The notes under the pieces were generated by a model, which ran no database searches, was not told the origin of the DNA, and worked only from the letters and a program-made list of their open reading frames with translations. A program made the position numbers and the translations under genes. A stretch of 64,000 nt of DNA from positions 37,888-101,887 of the forward strand of contig JAWLHA010000007.1 in assembly GCA_041690535.1 (NCBI GenBank), written 5' to 3'. Below, in pieces: positions 56,006 through 64,000 of the stretch; the first letter of the stretch is position 1; each line of letters starts with the position of its first letter. Source of the stretch: JAWLHA01 sp041690535 (GTDB lineage: Bacteria > Pseudomonadota > Gammaproteobacteria > Thiohalomonadales > Thiohalomonadaceae).

Positions 56006-57394
56006 ATGGCTCACCTGCTTATTGCCGCTCCCCACAAGTCGTCGGGCAAGACCACCATTACCCTGGCGCTGTGCCGCGCGTTGGCACGACGCGGCCGTAT
56101 CGTCCAGCCCTTCAAGAAGGGACCCGACTACATCGATCCGATGTGGCTGGGCAGGGCCGCCGGGCGCCCCTGCTATAACCTGGATTTCCACACCATGGGA
56201 GAGGGGGAAATCCGTAGCGAATTCGCCCTCCGTGCCGCCGACGCGGATATCAGTATCGTCGAGGGCAACATGGGTTTCTACGACAGCCTGGATCTGCAGG
56301 GTGCCGGCAGCAACGCAAGCCTCGCCAAACTGCTCGGGGCCCCAGTGGTCTTGGTCATCGATGTGCGGGGGGCCACGCGCAGCATCATCCCCCTGGTGAT
56401 GGGATTCCAACAGTTCGATCCCGAGGTGAACATCGCCGGGGTGATCCTCAACATGGTTGGGGGAAAACGCCATGAGGACCGCCTGCGGGAGGTTTTCGCC
56501 TACTACACGGACATTCCTCTGCTTGGGGTCGTCCACCGCGACACGGTGCTGACCATCGACGAGCGCCATCTTGGCCTCGTCCCGAGCAATGAGGCGAGCG
56601 CATCCGACGCCACGCTGGAGGCCATCACCGAGCGCCTCGGCCCCCAACTTGACCTGGATGCCATCGAAGCCGTGGCGGCGCGGGCCACGTTGCCGCAAGT
56701 GCCCGCCGTTGAGCGGTCCGCCCCGGGAATTACACCAGCGGCGCCGGCCGTGCGCATTGGAATCGCCAGGGATGCCGCCTTCGGGTTTTACTACCCAAGT
56801 GATCTCGACCGCCTGCGGGAGGAAGGGGCCGAACTGGTGGAGTTCGATGCGCTGCATGCCCCTACGCTCCCTGAGGTGGATGGTCTGTTCATCGGGGGCG
56901 GGTTTCCAGAGACCCAAATGGCTGCGCTGGAGGCCAATCTCCCCTTGCGCGAAGCCATTCGGGAGGCCGTGGAGGCCGGCATGCCGGTGTATGCCGAATG
57001 CGGAGGGCTGATGTATTTGAGCCGCTCCATCGCCTGGGGCGGCGTGCGGTGCGAAATGGTAGGGGTGGTCCCCGGGGATGTCGTCATGCACGATAAACCG
57101 GTCGGAAGGGGTTACGTCAGGCTTCGGGAAAACGGCGCGAACCCCTGGGGCGGCAGTGGCGAGTTCAATGCCCACGAATTCCACTACTCCAGCCTTGAGA
57201 ACCTGGCAGCGGGCGCCCGCTTCGCCTATGAGGTGGTTCGGGGCACCGGAATCGACGGGAGGCGCGATGGGTACGTGTACAAGAATCTGCTCGCCAGCTA
57301 CGCACACCTCCGGGACACCGAGGGCAACCACTGGGCGCGACGGTTCGTCGCATTCGTGCGCCGGCACGTCACCGGCGCAACCACCGGGATCTAG
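56006..57394 (+). CDS. dsrN: DsrN, siroheme/cobyrinate-type a,c-diamide synthase
   Basis: 462 aa, CobB/CbiA family. N-terminal ATP site APHKSSGKTTITLALCRAL; C-terminal glutamine amidotransferase domain with the triad Cys in YAECGGLMYL. In sulfur-metabolising bacteria DsrN amidates siroheme for DsrAB. Confidence 0.95.
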   Translation: MAHLLIAAPHKSSGKTTITLALCRALARRGRIVQPFKKGPDYIDPMWLGRAAGRPCYNLDFHTMGEGEIRSEFALRAADADISIVEGNMGFYDSLDLQGAGSNASLAKLLGAPVVLVIDVRGATRSIIPLVMGFQQFDPEVNIAGVILNMVGGKRHEDRLREVFAYYTDIPLLGVVHRDTVLTIDERHLGLVPSNEASASDATLEAITERLGPQLDLDAIEAVAARATLPQVPAVERSAPGITPAAPAVRIGIARDAAFGFYYPSDLDRLREEGAELVEFDALHAPTLPEVDGLFIGGGFPETQMAALEANLPLREAIREAVEAGMPVYAECGGLMYLSRSIAWGGVRCEMVGVVPGDVVMHDKPVGRGYVRLRENGANPWGGSGEFNAHEFHYSSLENLAAGARFAYEVVRGTGIDGRRDGYVYKNLLASYAHLRDTEGNHWARRFVAFVRRHVTGATTGI

Positions 57395-57431
57395 CCATCC
57401 CGTCAATCAACCGCAATAGCAAGGGAGAACC

Positions 57432-57797
57432 ATGATCACCCTGACGCCCCAAGCAGCAAAGCAGATCCGAATCTCTGCTGAGCAATCCGGCGCCAAGCAC
57501 CTGGCCCTGAGATTGGCAGCCAAGAAGAACCCGGACGGCACCCTCGACTATGGGATCGGATTCGATGAGGTCAAGAATGAAGACCAGGTTGTGGTCTCCG
57601 AAGAGGTGGAGATCTGCTTTGCGCCGGAATACGGCCCACTCCTGAATGGGATGACCCTCGACTACGTGGAGTTCGCTCCCGGCGAGTACCGTTTTATCGT
57701 AATGAACCCCAACGATGCCAATTACGCCCCTTCGGGCGCCGGCGGCTGTGGTTCGGGAGGCTGTGGTTCGGGCGGCTGCGGAAGCAGCTGCAGCTGA
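57432..57797 (+). CDS. dsrR: DsrR, IscA-like protein with Cys/Gly-rich tail
   Basis: 121 aa. IscA/HesB fold (MITLTPQAAKQIRISAEQSG, ALRLAAKKNPDG, GMTLDYVEF). The C-terminal 20 residues contain a repeated GGCGSG pattern with four cysteines, plus one at EICFAPEYG. A. vinosum DsrR is described as lacking the IscA cluster cysteines, so this tail is unusual. In A. vinosum it affects dsr expression after transcription. Confidence 0.9.
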   Translation: MITLTPQAAKQIRISAEQSGAKHLALRLAAKKNPDGTLDYGIGFDEVKNEDQVVVSEEVEICFAPEYGPLLNGMTLDYVEFAPGEYRFIVMNPNDANYAPSGAGGCGSGGCGSGGCGSSCS

Positions 57798-57799
57798 AA

Positions 57800-57871
57800 A
57801 CCGCGCGTTCGCGGTGTGAGCTTCGAGATACGGGGGCGGCAGTGGCGCACCGGCTCAAGCGCCCGTATCTC
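57800..57871 (+). terminator. Hairpins after dsrR
   Basis: CCGCG-cgtt-CGCGG (57801-57814), then a longer stem GAGATACGGG (57825-57834) with CCCGTATCTC (57862-57871). No U-tract, so termination is uncertain. Confidence 0.45.
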
Positions 57872-57991
57872 ATCTCTCGCCGCACATCCGTGTATCCCTC
57901 AAGGCATAGGGGGCGTACCCACAAAGAGATAAGTCCATGGTAAGATAGCGGGCCTTGCCCACCCGGGCCACGGCAAAACCGCGCGAAGAAG

Positions 57992-59638
57992 ATGGGCCAT
58001 CCACCAGAGCCGACACACCGTGACGTCGCTGCAAGTGCAGTCATCCGCTCGACACGAGCGGTGCCGCCCTATCAACTGGCACGGTCCACAAGCTGGCGCA
58101 TTTTTTTGCCGCTTGCCGGTGTCGTAGTGATTTTGAGCGTGTTGTTCGCCAGCAGTTATGCGCTCTGGAGTAGTCCGAAGCGACCCGAGTCCCTCATCCT
58201 GCTCCAGCTGGTGCTCACCGCCACCGGCTTCTTCCTGCTGCTTTACGCCATCCATCGCGTTCAGCGGGATTTACTTAGCCCGCTTACCCAGCTTCGCAAC
58301 TGGGCCCGGCGAATCAGGGGCGATAACCTGGAAGCGCGGGTGCCCGCCAGCGGGATGGGCGACTTTCCCGACCTCGGGCATGACATCAACAAGTTCAGCG
58401 ATACACTGCAAAAACTCTCCGAGAATCTCGACGCCGAAGTGGAGCGTCAGACGGAGCGCATTGCCCAGAAGACGGCCTCACTTCAGGTTCTGTACGACGT
58501 TGCCGCGAGCATCAACGCCTCCAGGGACCTCAAAGACCTGCTGACCCGCTTCCTGCACACCATGCGTGACATCGTCAATGCCAGGGCGGGCACGGTCAGG
58601 CTGATGACTGAAAGCGGTCAGATGGAACTGGTGGCCAGCATCGGCCTGGATGATGATGTGCTGGAGCAAGAGCGCATGGTGCCGGTGCAACGCTGCTTGT
58701 GCGGCAATGCCGTGATTGAAGGTGAAGTGCAGTTTCAGCAAGATCTCCGCCCCTGCAACCAGTTGGTGGGGCGGCCGATGCTCGGTAACTGCGACGGCCT
58801 GGAGATGATTGCCGTGCCGCTGCAATACCGGGGGAAAAACCTCGGTGTCTACAATCTGTTCGTGGACCGGGCAGATCTGCAATCCCGGGACGATGTTCGT
58901 GCGCTTTTCACCAGCATCGGGCGCCATCTGGGCATGGCCATCGAAAAGGCGCACCTGGACAATGAAGCCAAGCGGCTGTCCATCATGCAGGAGCGCAATA
59001 CCATCGCCCACGAACTGCACGACTCCCTCGCCCAGACCCTCGCGAGCCTGCGCTTCCAGGTCAGCATGCTCGACGAGACGTTGGATCAACAAACCAAAGA
59101 GGTCACCCACCAGGAGATCCAGCAGATCAAGGGAGGGCTGGATGAGGCCTATACGGAACTGCGCGAGCTGTTGGCGCATTTCCGCGCGCCCATGAATGCC
59201 AGGGGCCTGTTGCCGGCCCTCGAAGACCTGATCAGCAGCCTGCGCAAGCAAACCGGCATGCATGTGTTTCTCCAGAACGAGTGGGAGTCGACCCGATTGC
59301 CCGCGCACCTGGAGATGCAGGTCCTGCGAATCATTCAGGAGGCACTGGCAAACGCCCGCAAGCACAGCAAGGCCCACACGGTGCGCGTGCTGCTTCGCTG
59401 CAATAGCGAAGGCAATTACCGCGTGCTGGTGGAAGACGATGGGGTGGGCATGAGCAAGCCGGCGTTCTCCGGGCATCCCGGTGAACACATCGGGCTGTCC
59501 ATCATGAAAGAGCGGGCGCGCTATCTCGGTGGCGAACTGAAGATTGAGAGCGATCCAGGCGAAGGCACACGGGTGCTGCTTGCCTTCTCTCACTCCCACA
59601 ATGGTGATGGCCAGGACGGCAATTTTGAATTCATTTGA
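57992..59638 (+). CDS. NarX-like sensor histidine kinase with HAMP, GAF and HisKA_3
   Basis: 548 aa. Two transmembrane segments (about 32-55 and 65-85) with a very short periplasmic loop, then HAMP, a coiled coil, a GAF domain (about 170-325) containing cysteines in QRCLCGNAV, RPCNQL and GNCDG, HisKA_3 dimerisation box ERNTIAHELHDSLAQTL with phospho-His near residue 340, and HATPase (EALANARKHS, DDGVGM). The tiny periplasmic part argues for an internal signal, perhaps sensed by the GAF cysteines. Next to a NarL-type regulator. Confidence 0.9.
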   Translation: MGHPPEPTHRDVAASAVIRSTRAVPPYQLARSTSWRIFLPLAGVVVILSVLFASSYALWSSPKRPESLILLQLVLTATGFFLLLYAIHRVQRDLLSPLTQLRNWARRIRGDNLEARVPASGMGDFPDLGHDINKFSDTLQKLSENLDAEVERQTERIAQKTASLQVLYDVAASINASRDLKDLLTRFLHTMRDIVNARAGTVRLMTESGQMELVASIGLDDDVLEQERMVPVQRCLCGNAVIEGEVQFQQDLRPCNQLVGRPMLGNCDGLEMIAVPLQYRGKNLGVYNLFVDRADLQSRDDVRALFTSIGRHLGMAIEKAHLDNEAKRLSIMQERNTIAHELHDSLAQTLASLRFQVSMLDETLDQQTKEVTHQEIQQIKGGLDEAYTELRELLAHFRAPMNARGLLPALEDLISSLRKQTGMHVFLQNEWESTRLPAHLEMQVLRIIQEALANARKHSKAHTVRVLLRCNSEGNYRVLVEDDGVGMSKPAFSGHPGEHIGLSIMKERARYLGGELKIESDPGEGTRVLLAFSHSHNGDGQDGNFEFI

Positions 59639-59771
59639 TGCGCCCACGAAGGCCGCGCAGGCGTGGCCCCTGCGCGGCTACGGGACTCCAAAGAGAAAAG
59701 GCGTCCCACACCCCTGTGTAGTGTTTCACGAGTGCCCAACTCTATGCATAACAAGGAATAGATAGGCGATC

Positions 59772-60422
59772 ATGCGCGTATTACTGGTGGACGATCATAC
59801 CCTGTTCCGTAGTGGTCTCGAGACGCTGCTGGAGCGCCACGGCATCGACGTCATCGCCGCGGTGGGCGACGGGCGGGAAGGCCTGAAGCTTGCGGCAGAG
59901 ACGGAACCGGATGTCATCCTCCTTGACATGCGCATGCCCGACATGAATGGCCTGGAGGTGCTGACGGCGCTGCGCGCCGAGGGGTTGAGGATGCCCATCG
60001 TCATGCTCACCACCAGCAATGAGGAGCACGACCTCGTCGAGAGCTTGCGTAACGGGGCCCAGGGTTACCTGCTCAAGGACATGGAACCGAGCGAACTGGT
60101 GGACGCTCTGCGCGAAATCGTCGGGGGCAAGACGGTCGTCGCCCCGGAGCTGGCGGGCGTACTGGCCCGGGTCGTGCAGGGGGATACGTCGGGGGAAGCG
60201 AGAGAGCAGGCGATCACGCCCTTTTCCGAATTGACGCCGCGCGAGCTGGAGATCCTCTGCTTGCTCGCGGAAGGACAAAGCAACAAACTCATTGCCCGCA
60301 ACCTGGGGATCTCGGACGGAACGGTGAAGCTCCATGTGAAGTCCATCCTGCGTAAACTCAACGTCCACTCCCGCGTAGAGGCGGCCGTCATGGCGGTGGA
60401 GCAGAACTTCTGCCAGAAGTAG
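59772..60422 (+). CDS. NarL/FixJ-family response regulator
   Basis: 216 aa. Receiver with MRVLLVDDHTLFRSG and phospho-Asp in DVILLDMRMPDMNG, K in YLLKDMEPS; C-terminal LuxR helix-turn-helix (LTPRELEILCLLAEGQSNKL, then LGISDGTVKLHVKSILRKL). Pairs with the kinase 133 bp upstream. Targets unknown; the dsr genes are candidates by location. Confidence 0.93.
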   Translation: MRVLLVDDHTLFRSGLETLLERHGIDVIAAVGDGREGLKLAAETEPDVILLDMRMPDMNGLEVLTALRAEGLRMPIVMLTTSNEEHDLVESLRNGAQGYLLKDMEPSELVDALREIVGGKTVVAPELAGVLARVVQGDTSGEAREQAITPFSELTPRELEILCLLAEGQSNKLIARNLGISDGTVKLHVKSILRKLNVHSRVEAAVMAVEQNFCQK

Positions 60423-60669
60423 GTATCGAGATGGGTGCGGCTCTTTTTACCGCGGTTTGGCTGTTCCCGGTGGCGAGCAGTAGCGAGCGGGGGAAAAGCG
60501 CAGCGCATCCACCCTACCGAGGTAAGACCGCATCTGAAAGGAGTGGCGGACTGCAGTCGATCAAGCCGTTGCGGTCACTGACAAAGAGCCGCACCCGATG
60601 CTGATGCCTTCAGCCGTGGGTATCGCCGGCCTGAAGGCGCCCCGCAGTCGCCAACCTGCCTACACCCAA
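60423..60669. other. Intergenic region, nothing identified
   Basis: Convergent gap between the response regulator and the RRM gene. No clear terminator or repeat was found. Confidence 0.4.
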
Positions 60670-60945
60670 TCAGAGTGAGCGGCGGGGGCCTCGGGCGAGT
60701 CGTTCCCTGGCCTCATTGACCCGCAGATTTCGTCCGCCGAAGTCGACACCTTCCAAGGCCCGGATGGCAAACTCGGCCTCTGAGGGGACCATTTCCACAA
60801 AGCCAAACCCCTTCGGGCGGCCGGTATCCCGATCACTGATGAGCTTTACTGAGTGGACTGCGCCATGGCGGGCGAAGAGTTCGCGGACGTCCTGCTCGGA
60901 TGCGGAGAAGGGCAGGTTTCCCACGTAGATCGTCTTCAGTTGCAT
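60670..60945 (-). CDS. RRM-type RNA-binding protein
   Basis: 91 aa, a single RNA recognition motif: RNP2 IYVGNL, RNP1 KGFGFVEM, basic C-terminus (RLARGPRRSL). Similar small proteins in bacteria are cold- or stress-induced RNA binders. Confidence 0.93.
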   Translation of the reverse strand: MQLKTIYVGNLPFSASEQDVRELFARHGAVHSVKLISDRDTGRPKGFGFVEMVPSEAEFAIRALEGVDFGGRNLRVNEARERLARGPRRSL

Positions 60946-61069
60946 GACTGCATGAGCCTCCCTTGCAGCGATGAACTGAGCATAGCCGGGGCTGTTCCCG
61001 GATCAACCAACACAGCGAGCGCAATGGGGGCCGCCGAAGCGACTGCTGGTCCCCATCGTGGCTGGCGAA

Positions 61070-61264
61070 CAGCGTAAACGCATACTCACGTCGCGGCCGT
61101 GCTGTGAGCGCAATAAGTGCTTGAAAGCAGGTACGCTGTCAATACGACCGACATGGATGTCGGGAGTGAAGATTATGCAGGAGCTATCATCTTCCATCCG
61201 TGTACGCTCGACGACCTGCTTTCAAACACTTACATCGCTCTTGGGTAAGCATGCGGTTACCCTG
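61070..61264. mobile_element. MITE-like element, copy B (195 bp)
   Basis: Same family as 39474-39689: ends CAGCGTAAACGCATAC and GCATGCGGTTACCCTG. A perfect 10-bp target duplication GGCTGGCGAA lies at 61060-61069 and 61265-61274. The interior shares GGTACGCTGT, CGACCGACATGGATGT and GTGAAGATTATGCAGG with copy A. Confidence 0.9.
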
Positions 61265-61339
61265 GGCTGGCGAAGCCTTCTGTGGGGATCGTCGCCCCGG
61301 CATGATAAACTCACCGGCTGATTTCACACCGTACGGCAG

Positions 61340-62212
61340 ATGGGAATGAAGCTCAGCACGTGGTTGTTCATGGGGCTCCTGCTCCAGGCGGGATTCGCTT
61401 CGGCGGCCGACGATGTCCCTTGGTACCAGGTCGAAGTCATTGTCTTCGCGCAGAAAGGGGCCCCTTACATCGACTCGGAGCGATGGGCGGAGCAACGTCT
61501 GCCCAATGTCGAAGGTGCCCGGCAGCTGCTGCGTGCACCAACCGGGGAGAGGCAGAACAGCGTTCTCCCCTTCCAGCAGTTGCCTGCCGGGTCACTGCAG
61601 CTGGCCGGCGCATATCGCTCCCTCACGCGTTCGAAGAACTATGAGCCCCTGAGCTACCTCGGCTGGGTGCAGCCGGGATTGCCCCGGGAGAAAGCCGTGC
61701 CGGTGCGGGTCCGGATCGACCAGCCCGCCCCTCCAACTCTCGGCGAAGGGGCGCCCCAAGGTGCAGAACAGCTGCAGGCCTCGGCTTCCGCAGTCCCGGC
61801 CGACAGCCCCCTCTTTCTGCCCGTGGCCCCTTCCCCACCCAGAGTCGAGGGCACGGTGACCTTGGTGCTCTCCCGCTACCTGCACTTTGAAACCGACCTC
61901 GCCTACCGACTTCCCGCTGAGGGAACACGCGCAGACCTACCCATGTCGACCGAGAGCGTTCCGACCCCTGTGGACGACCCCACTGCCTTGCTGGGGAGCG
62001 CACTGCTGGGTACCGGCCCGGAACCCGCTCCCCTCTTCTCGTTGCGGGAGACACGACGGATGCGTAGCAATGAGCTCCACTACATCGACCATCCGATGTT
62101 CGGCGTGATCGTAAAGGCCGTCCCCTACGATCCACCCAAACCGGAAGCGACGAACGAGAAGCCGGGAGCCATTGCCGTGCCGGCCAACGGCGGCGTCATT
62201 CAGCGCCGCTGA
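61340..62212 (+). CDS. CsiV-like periplasmic protein
   Basis: 290 aa. Signal peptide (MKLSTWLFMGLLLQAGFASA), then DVPWYQVEVIVFAQKG, the typical beginning of CsiV proteins. GTVTLVLSRYLHFETDLAYR and SNELHYIDHPMFGVIVKAVP in the second half are also family-like. In Vibrio CsiV is a peptidoglycan-binding protein. The middle is Pro/Ala-rich. Confidence 0.8.
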   Translation: MGMKLSTWLFMGLLLQAGFASAADDVPWYQVEVIVFAQKGAPYIDSERWAEQRLPNVEGARQLLRAPTGERQNSVLPFQQLPAGSLQLAGAYRSLTRSKNYEPLSYLGWVQPGLPREKAVPVRVRIDQPAPPTLGEGAPQGAEQLQASASAVPADSPLFLPVAPSPPRVEGTVTLVLSRYLHFETDLAYRLPAEGTRADLPMSTESVPTPVDDPTALLGSALLGTGPEPAPLFSLRETRRMRSNELHYIDHPMFGVIVKAVPYDPPKPEATNEKPGAIAVPANGGVIQRR

Positions 62213-62448
62213 GTGGTGCTGGTCGGGTGCCTTCGGGGCGGCAGGATTTCGGCGCTCTCGGGGGCATCCGAGCGCGCGCGCAGCGCGTGGGAACGAGGGG
62301 AATTTGTTCAGCGGCAGGCAGGATTGCAGCCGGGGCGCTGCCCACAAGGTGTGAAGTCCCGCCTCCTTGGGGGAGGGCGGGTCCCTCACTGCGAAGGCAT
62401 CATCCCCCCGAGCTCGAGTCCCTGACAGGCCACAGGGGGGGATGGTGC
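62213..62448. other. GC-rich intergenic region
   Basis: Contains an alternating GCGCGCGC stretch near 62270-62285 and a strong hairpin CCCGCCTCC...GGAGGGCGGG (62357-62381) without U-tract. No gene is supported. Confidence 0.4.
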
Positions 62449-63204
62449 TCAGCGCCCCGCCAACCGGGGCACCGCGTGCTCGAGCAGGCGACGCACCTGC
62501 TCCATGCCGCCCTTCAAATTCTGCTCGATCTCCGTCATGGTAATTTCATCCCCACCACGGCCAGCTGCCATATTGGCTACAACGGCACATGCCGCGTAGC
62601 ACAGCCCCAGCTCGCGGGCCAAGGCAGCCTCGGGCATGCCGGTCATCCCCACCAGCGCGCAACCGTCCCGCTCCATGCGGTCGATCTCGGCGATGGTTTC
62701 CAGACGGGGACCCTGAGTTGCCCCGTAGGTCCCCTCCTCCACCGCATCCAACTCCGTCTCACGGGCGGATTCGATGAGCAGTTGCCGCAACTCTTCGCAA
62801 TAGGGGTGGGTGAAGTCGATGTGGGTGACGTGGCTGAGCCCCTCTTCGAAATAGGTATTCACCCGCGACCAGGTGTAGTCGATGATCTGGTCAGGGAAAG
62901 CGAGCCGCGCCGGTTGCATGTCGGCCCGAATGCCGCCGACCGCATTGATGGCGACCACCCGGGTCGCCCCCCTTTCCTTCAGCGCCCAAATGTTGGCGCG
63001 GTAGTTCACCTTGTGAGGCGGAATCGTGTGCCCGGCCCCGTGGCGCGGCAGGAAAACCACATCGGTACCGCAGAGCACTCCGAAAACCAACGGTGCGGAA
63101 GGTTCCCCATAGGGGGTATGCATCACTTCGCGGTTGATGATTTCCAACCCTTTGAGCGAGGTCAGCCCAGTACCGCCAATAATGGCCAAAAGCCCCATTG
63201 CCAA
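62449..63204 (-). CDS. S-methyl-5'-thioinosine (or thioadenosine) phosphorylase
   Basis: 251 aa, PNP/MTAP family: LLAIIGGTGLT phosphate loop, LPRHGAGHTIPPHKVNYRAN, INAVGGIR, and VGMTGMPEAALARE. The last segment resembles the methylthioinosine-preferring enzymes of pseudomonads. The start may be at 63204 or at the ATG two codons later. Paired with hpt downstream in purine salvage. Confidence 0.88.
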   Translation of the reverse strand: MAMGLLAIIGGTGLTSLKGLEIINREVMHTPYGEPSAPLVFGVLCGTDVVFLPRHGAGHTIPPHKVNYRANIWALKERGATRVVAINAVGGIRADMQPARLAFPDQIIDYTWSRVNTYFEEGLSHVTHIDFTHPYCEELRQLLIESARETELDAVEEGTYGATQGPRLETIAEIDRMERDGCALVGMTGMPEAALARELGLCYAACAVVANMAAGRGGDEITMTEIEQNLKGGMEQVRRLLEHAVPRLAGR

Positions 63205-63210
63205 AAACCC

Positions 63211-63762
63211 TCAGCAGCCCTTTACCGCAAAGATGCCGGGCGCATTGCGTAGATAGTTCTTGTAATCCATGCCGTAGCCGAAGACGTAACGGTCCTCGAC
63301 CTCGACACCCACGAAATCGGCTCTCAAGCCGTTTTTACGCTCGTGCAGCTTCTCCACGAGAACGGCGCTGTAGACCTCCTTGGCCCCCGTCGCCCGGCAA
63401 TCTGCAAGGATCGCCTCAAGCGTGAAGCCCTCGTCCAGGATGTCGTCGATGACCAGCACCACCCGGTCTTTCAGGGGCGTGCGTGGGCGAACAACCCAGT
63501 GCAGCTCCCCGCCTGCCGTATCGCCGCCGTAACGGGTAGCGTGGATGTAATCCACCTCCAGGGGGAAGTCGAGGTGGGTCAACAGCATGCCGCTGGGAAT
63601 GAGTGCACCCGTAAGGACACACAACACCACCGGGTCCTTCTCCCCCAACTGGTCCCGGATCTCCGAGGCCATTCGGATAATCGCCGCTTCCACCTGTTCA
63701 CGGGTGTAGAGGCAGTCGGCCTCCTCATAAACCTGCTGGGCGTGTTCTTTTGTAATCGACAT
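63211..63762 (-). CDS. hpt: Hypoxanthine-guanine phosphoribosyltransferase
   Basis: 183 aa. PRPP loop VVLVIDDILDEGFTL, LTGALIPSGMLL and VFGYGMDYKNYLRN are family signatures. Converts hypoxanthine (for instance from methylthioinosine breakdown next door) to IMP. Confidence 0.95.
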   Translation of the reverse strand: MSITKEHAQQVYEEADCLYTREQVEAAIIRMASEIRDQLGEKDPVVLCVLTGALIPSGMLLTHLDFPLEVDYIHATRYGGDTAGGELHWVVRPRTPLKDRVVLVIDDILDEGFTLEAILADCRATGAKEVYSAVLVEKLHERKNGLRADFVGVEVEDRYVFGYGMDYKNYLRNAPGIFAVKGC

Positions 63763-63862
63763 GATTGGTTCGCGGTCGTTTTGCTCAGGTGCGGGGTGGC
63801 TTGCGCGAGTCCGCGATTATAGGATGCCTGATTCCGCGACGCCACCGACCTCGAGAGAACAG

Positions 63863-63903
63863 CAGGGTAAACGCATACTTACGTCGTGGCCGTGCTGTGA
63901 GCC
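63863..63903. mobile_element. MITE-like element, one end only
   Basis: CAGGGTAAACGCATACTTAC followed by GTCGTGGCCGTGCTGTGAG matches the left end of copy B over about 40 bases, then similarity stops. No right end is seen before the window ends. Confidence 0.7.
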
Positions 63904-63930
63904 ACGTAAATTCGTAACTACTCGCCCCCT

Positions 63931-63958
63931 GTCATTCCCGCGAAGGCGGGAATCCAGT
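63931..63958. repeat. REP-like palindrome, copy 2
   Basis: GTCATTCCCGC-gaag-GCGGGAATCCAGT, the inverted counterpart of 42836-42863 with a compensated stem pair. Confidence 0.75.
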
Positions 63959-64000
63959 CTGGTCAAGGCTGAGAAGGTAAGACTGTTTGATCCTCCCTGC

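Noticed and set aside
54887..57406. Long antisense open frame opposite the TrpD2-like gene and dsrN
   Set aside because: Both plus-strand genes have clear family motifs; the antisense frame has none.

Overview
The window comes from a sulfur-oxidising gammaproteobacterium, probably of the Chromatiales/Ectothiorhodospiraceae/Sedimenticola type. The reasons are a complete reverse-type dissimilatory sulfite reductase operon (dsrABEFHCMKLJOP plus dsrN and dsrR, with dsrEFH and dsrL marking the oxidative version) and the classical gammaproteobacterial block uvrY-uvrC-pgsA-tRNA-Gly-tRNA-Cys.

Region 1 (1 to about 19,546) is an integrated mobile element (genomic island or ICE-like) whose far end lies left of the window. 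A tyrosine integrase sits beside the 3' end of tRNA-Cys, with a convergent excisionase-like gene. The element carries RadC-like, ArdC-like, RdgC and HU-family proteins, two tandem CZB-domain proteins, a HAD-like protein and many small proteins of unknown function. Its most striking feature is a repeated intergenic module: terminator, TTTCAC, GGTATG, GAACCC, short hairpin, Shine-Dalgarno, ATG. It precedes 18 genes and occurs once more without a clear gene. The hairpin stems change in a compensatory way from copy to copy, and the outer stem usually covers the ribosome binding site. A second repeated element, TAAAACTTGTTTG, lies in the promoter spacer of rdgC, hupB-like and xis-like genes and beside a fourth gene, which suggests one shared regulator.

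Region 2 (19,546 to 33,052, minus strand) holds the tRNA genes, pgsA, uvrC and uvrY. Upstream on the same strand is an unusual cluster: an RND membrane fusion protein, an RND permease with a long C-terminal tail containing an 18-bp tandem repeat, two exported proteins, a ParA-like ATPase, a membrane-anchored protein and a dynamin-like GTPase.

Region 3 (33,294 to 39,456) is mostly housekeeping: a class V aminotransferase, a cNMP-binding/rhodanese fusion, then tatD, a PilZ-domain gene, holB and tmk on the minus strand.

Region 4 (39,474 to 57,871) is the Dsr region. A DsrS-like gene and a divergent minus-strand group (a 58-aa protein, a helical protein, a Cas6-like RAMP protein with no CRISPR array, and a cysteine-less DsrC paralogue of RspA type) precede dsrA. 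The operon runs dsrABEFHCMKLJOP, then terminators, then a TrpD2-like gene, dsrN and dsrR. DsrEFH and DsrC pass sulfur to DsrAB; DsrL supplies electron exchange; DsrMKJOP is the membrane complex; DsrN amidates siroheme.

Region 5 (57,992 to 64,000) has a NarX/NarL-like two-component pair, an RRM protein, a CsiV-like protein, methylthioinosine phosphorylase and hypoxanthine phosphoribosyltransferase. Two full copies of a MITE-like element with perfect 10-bp target duplications (39,474 and 61,070) and one partial copy (63,863) are scattered through regions 4 and 5, along with REP-like palindromes.
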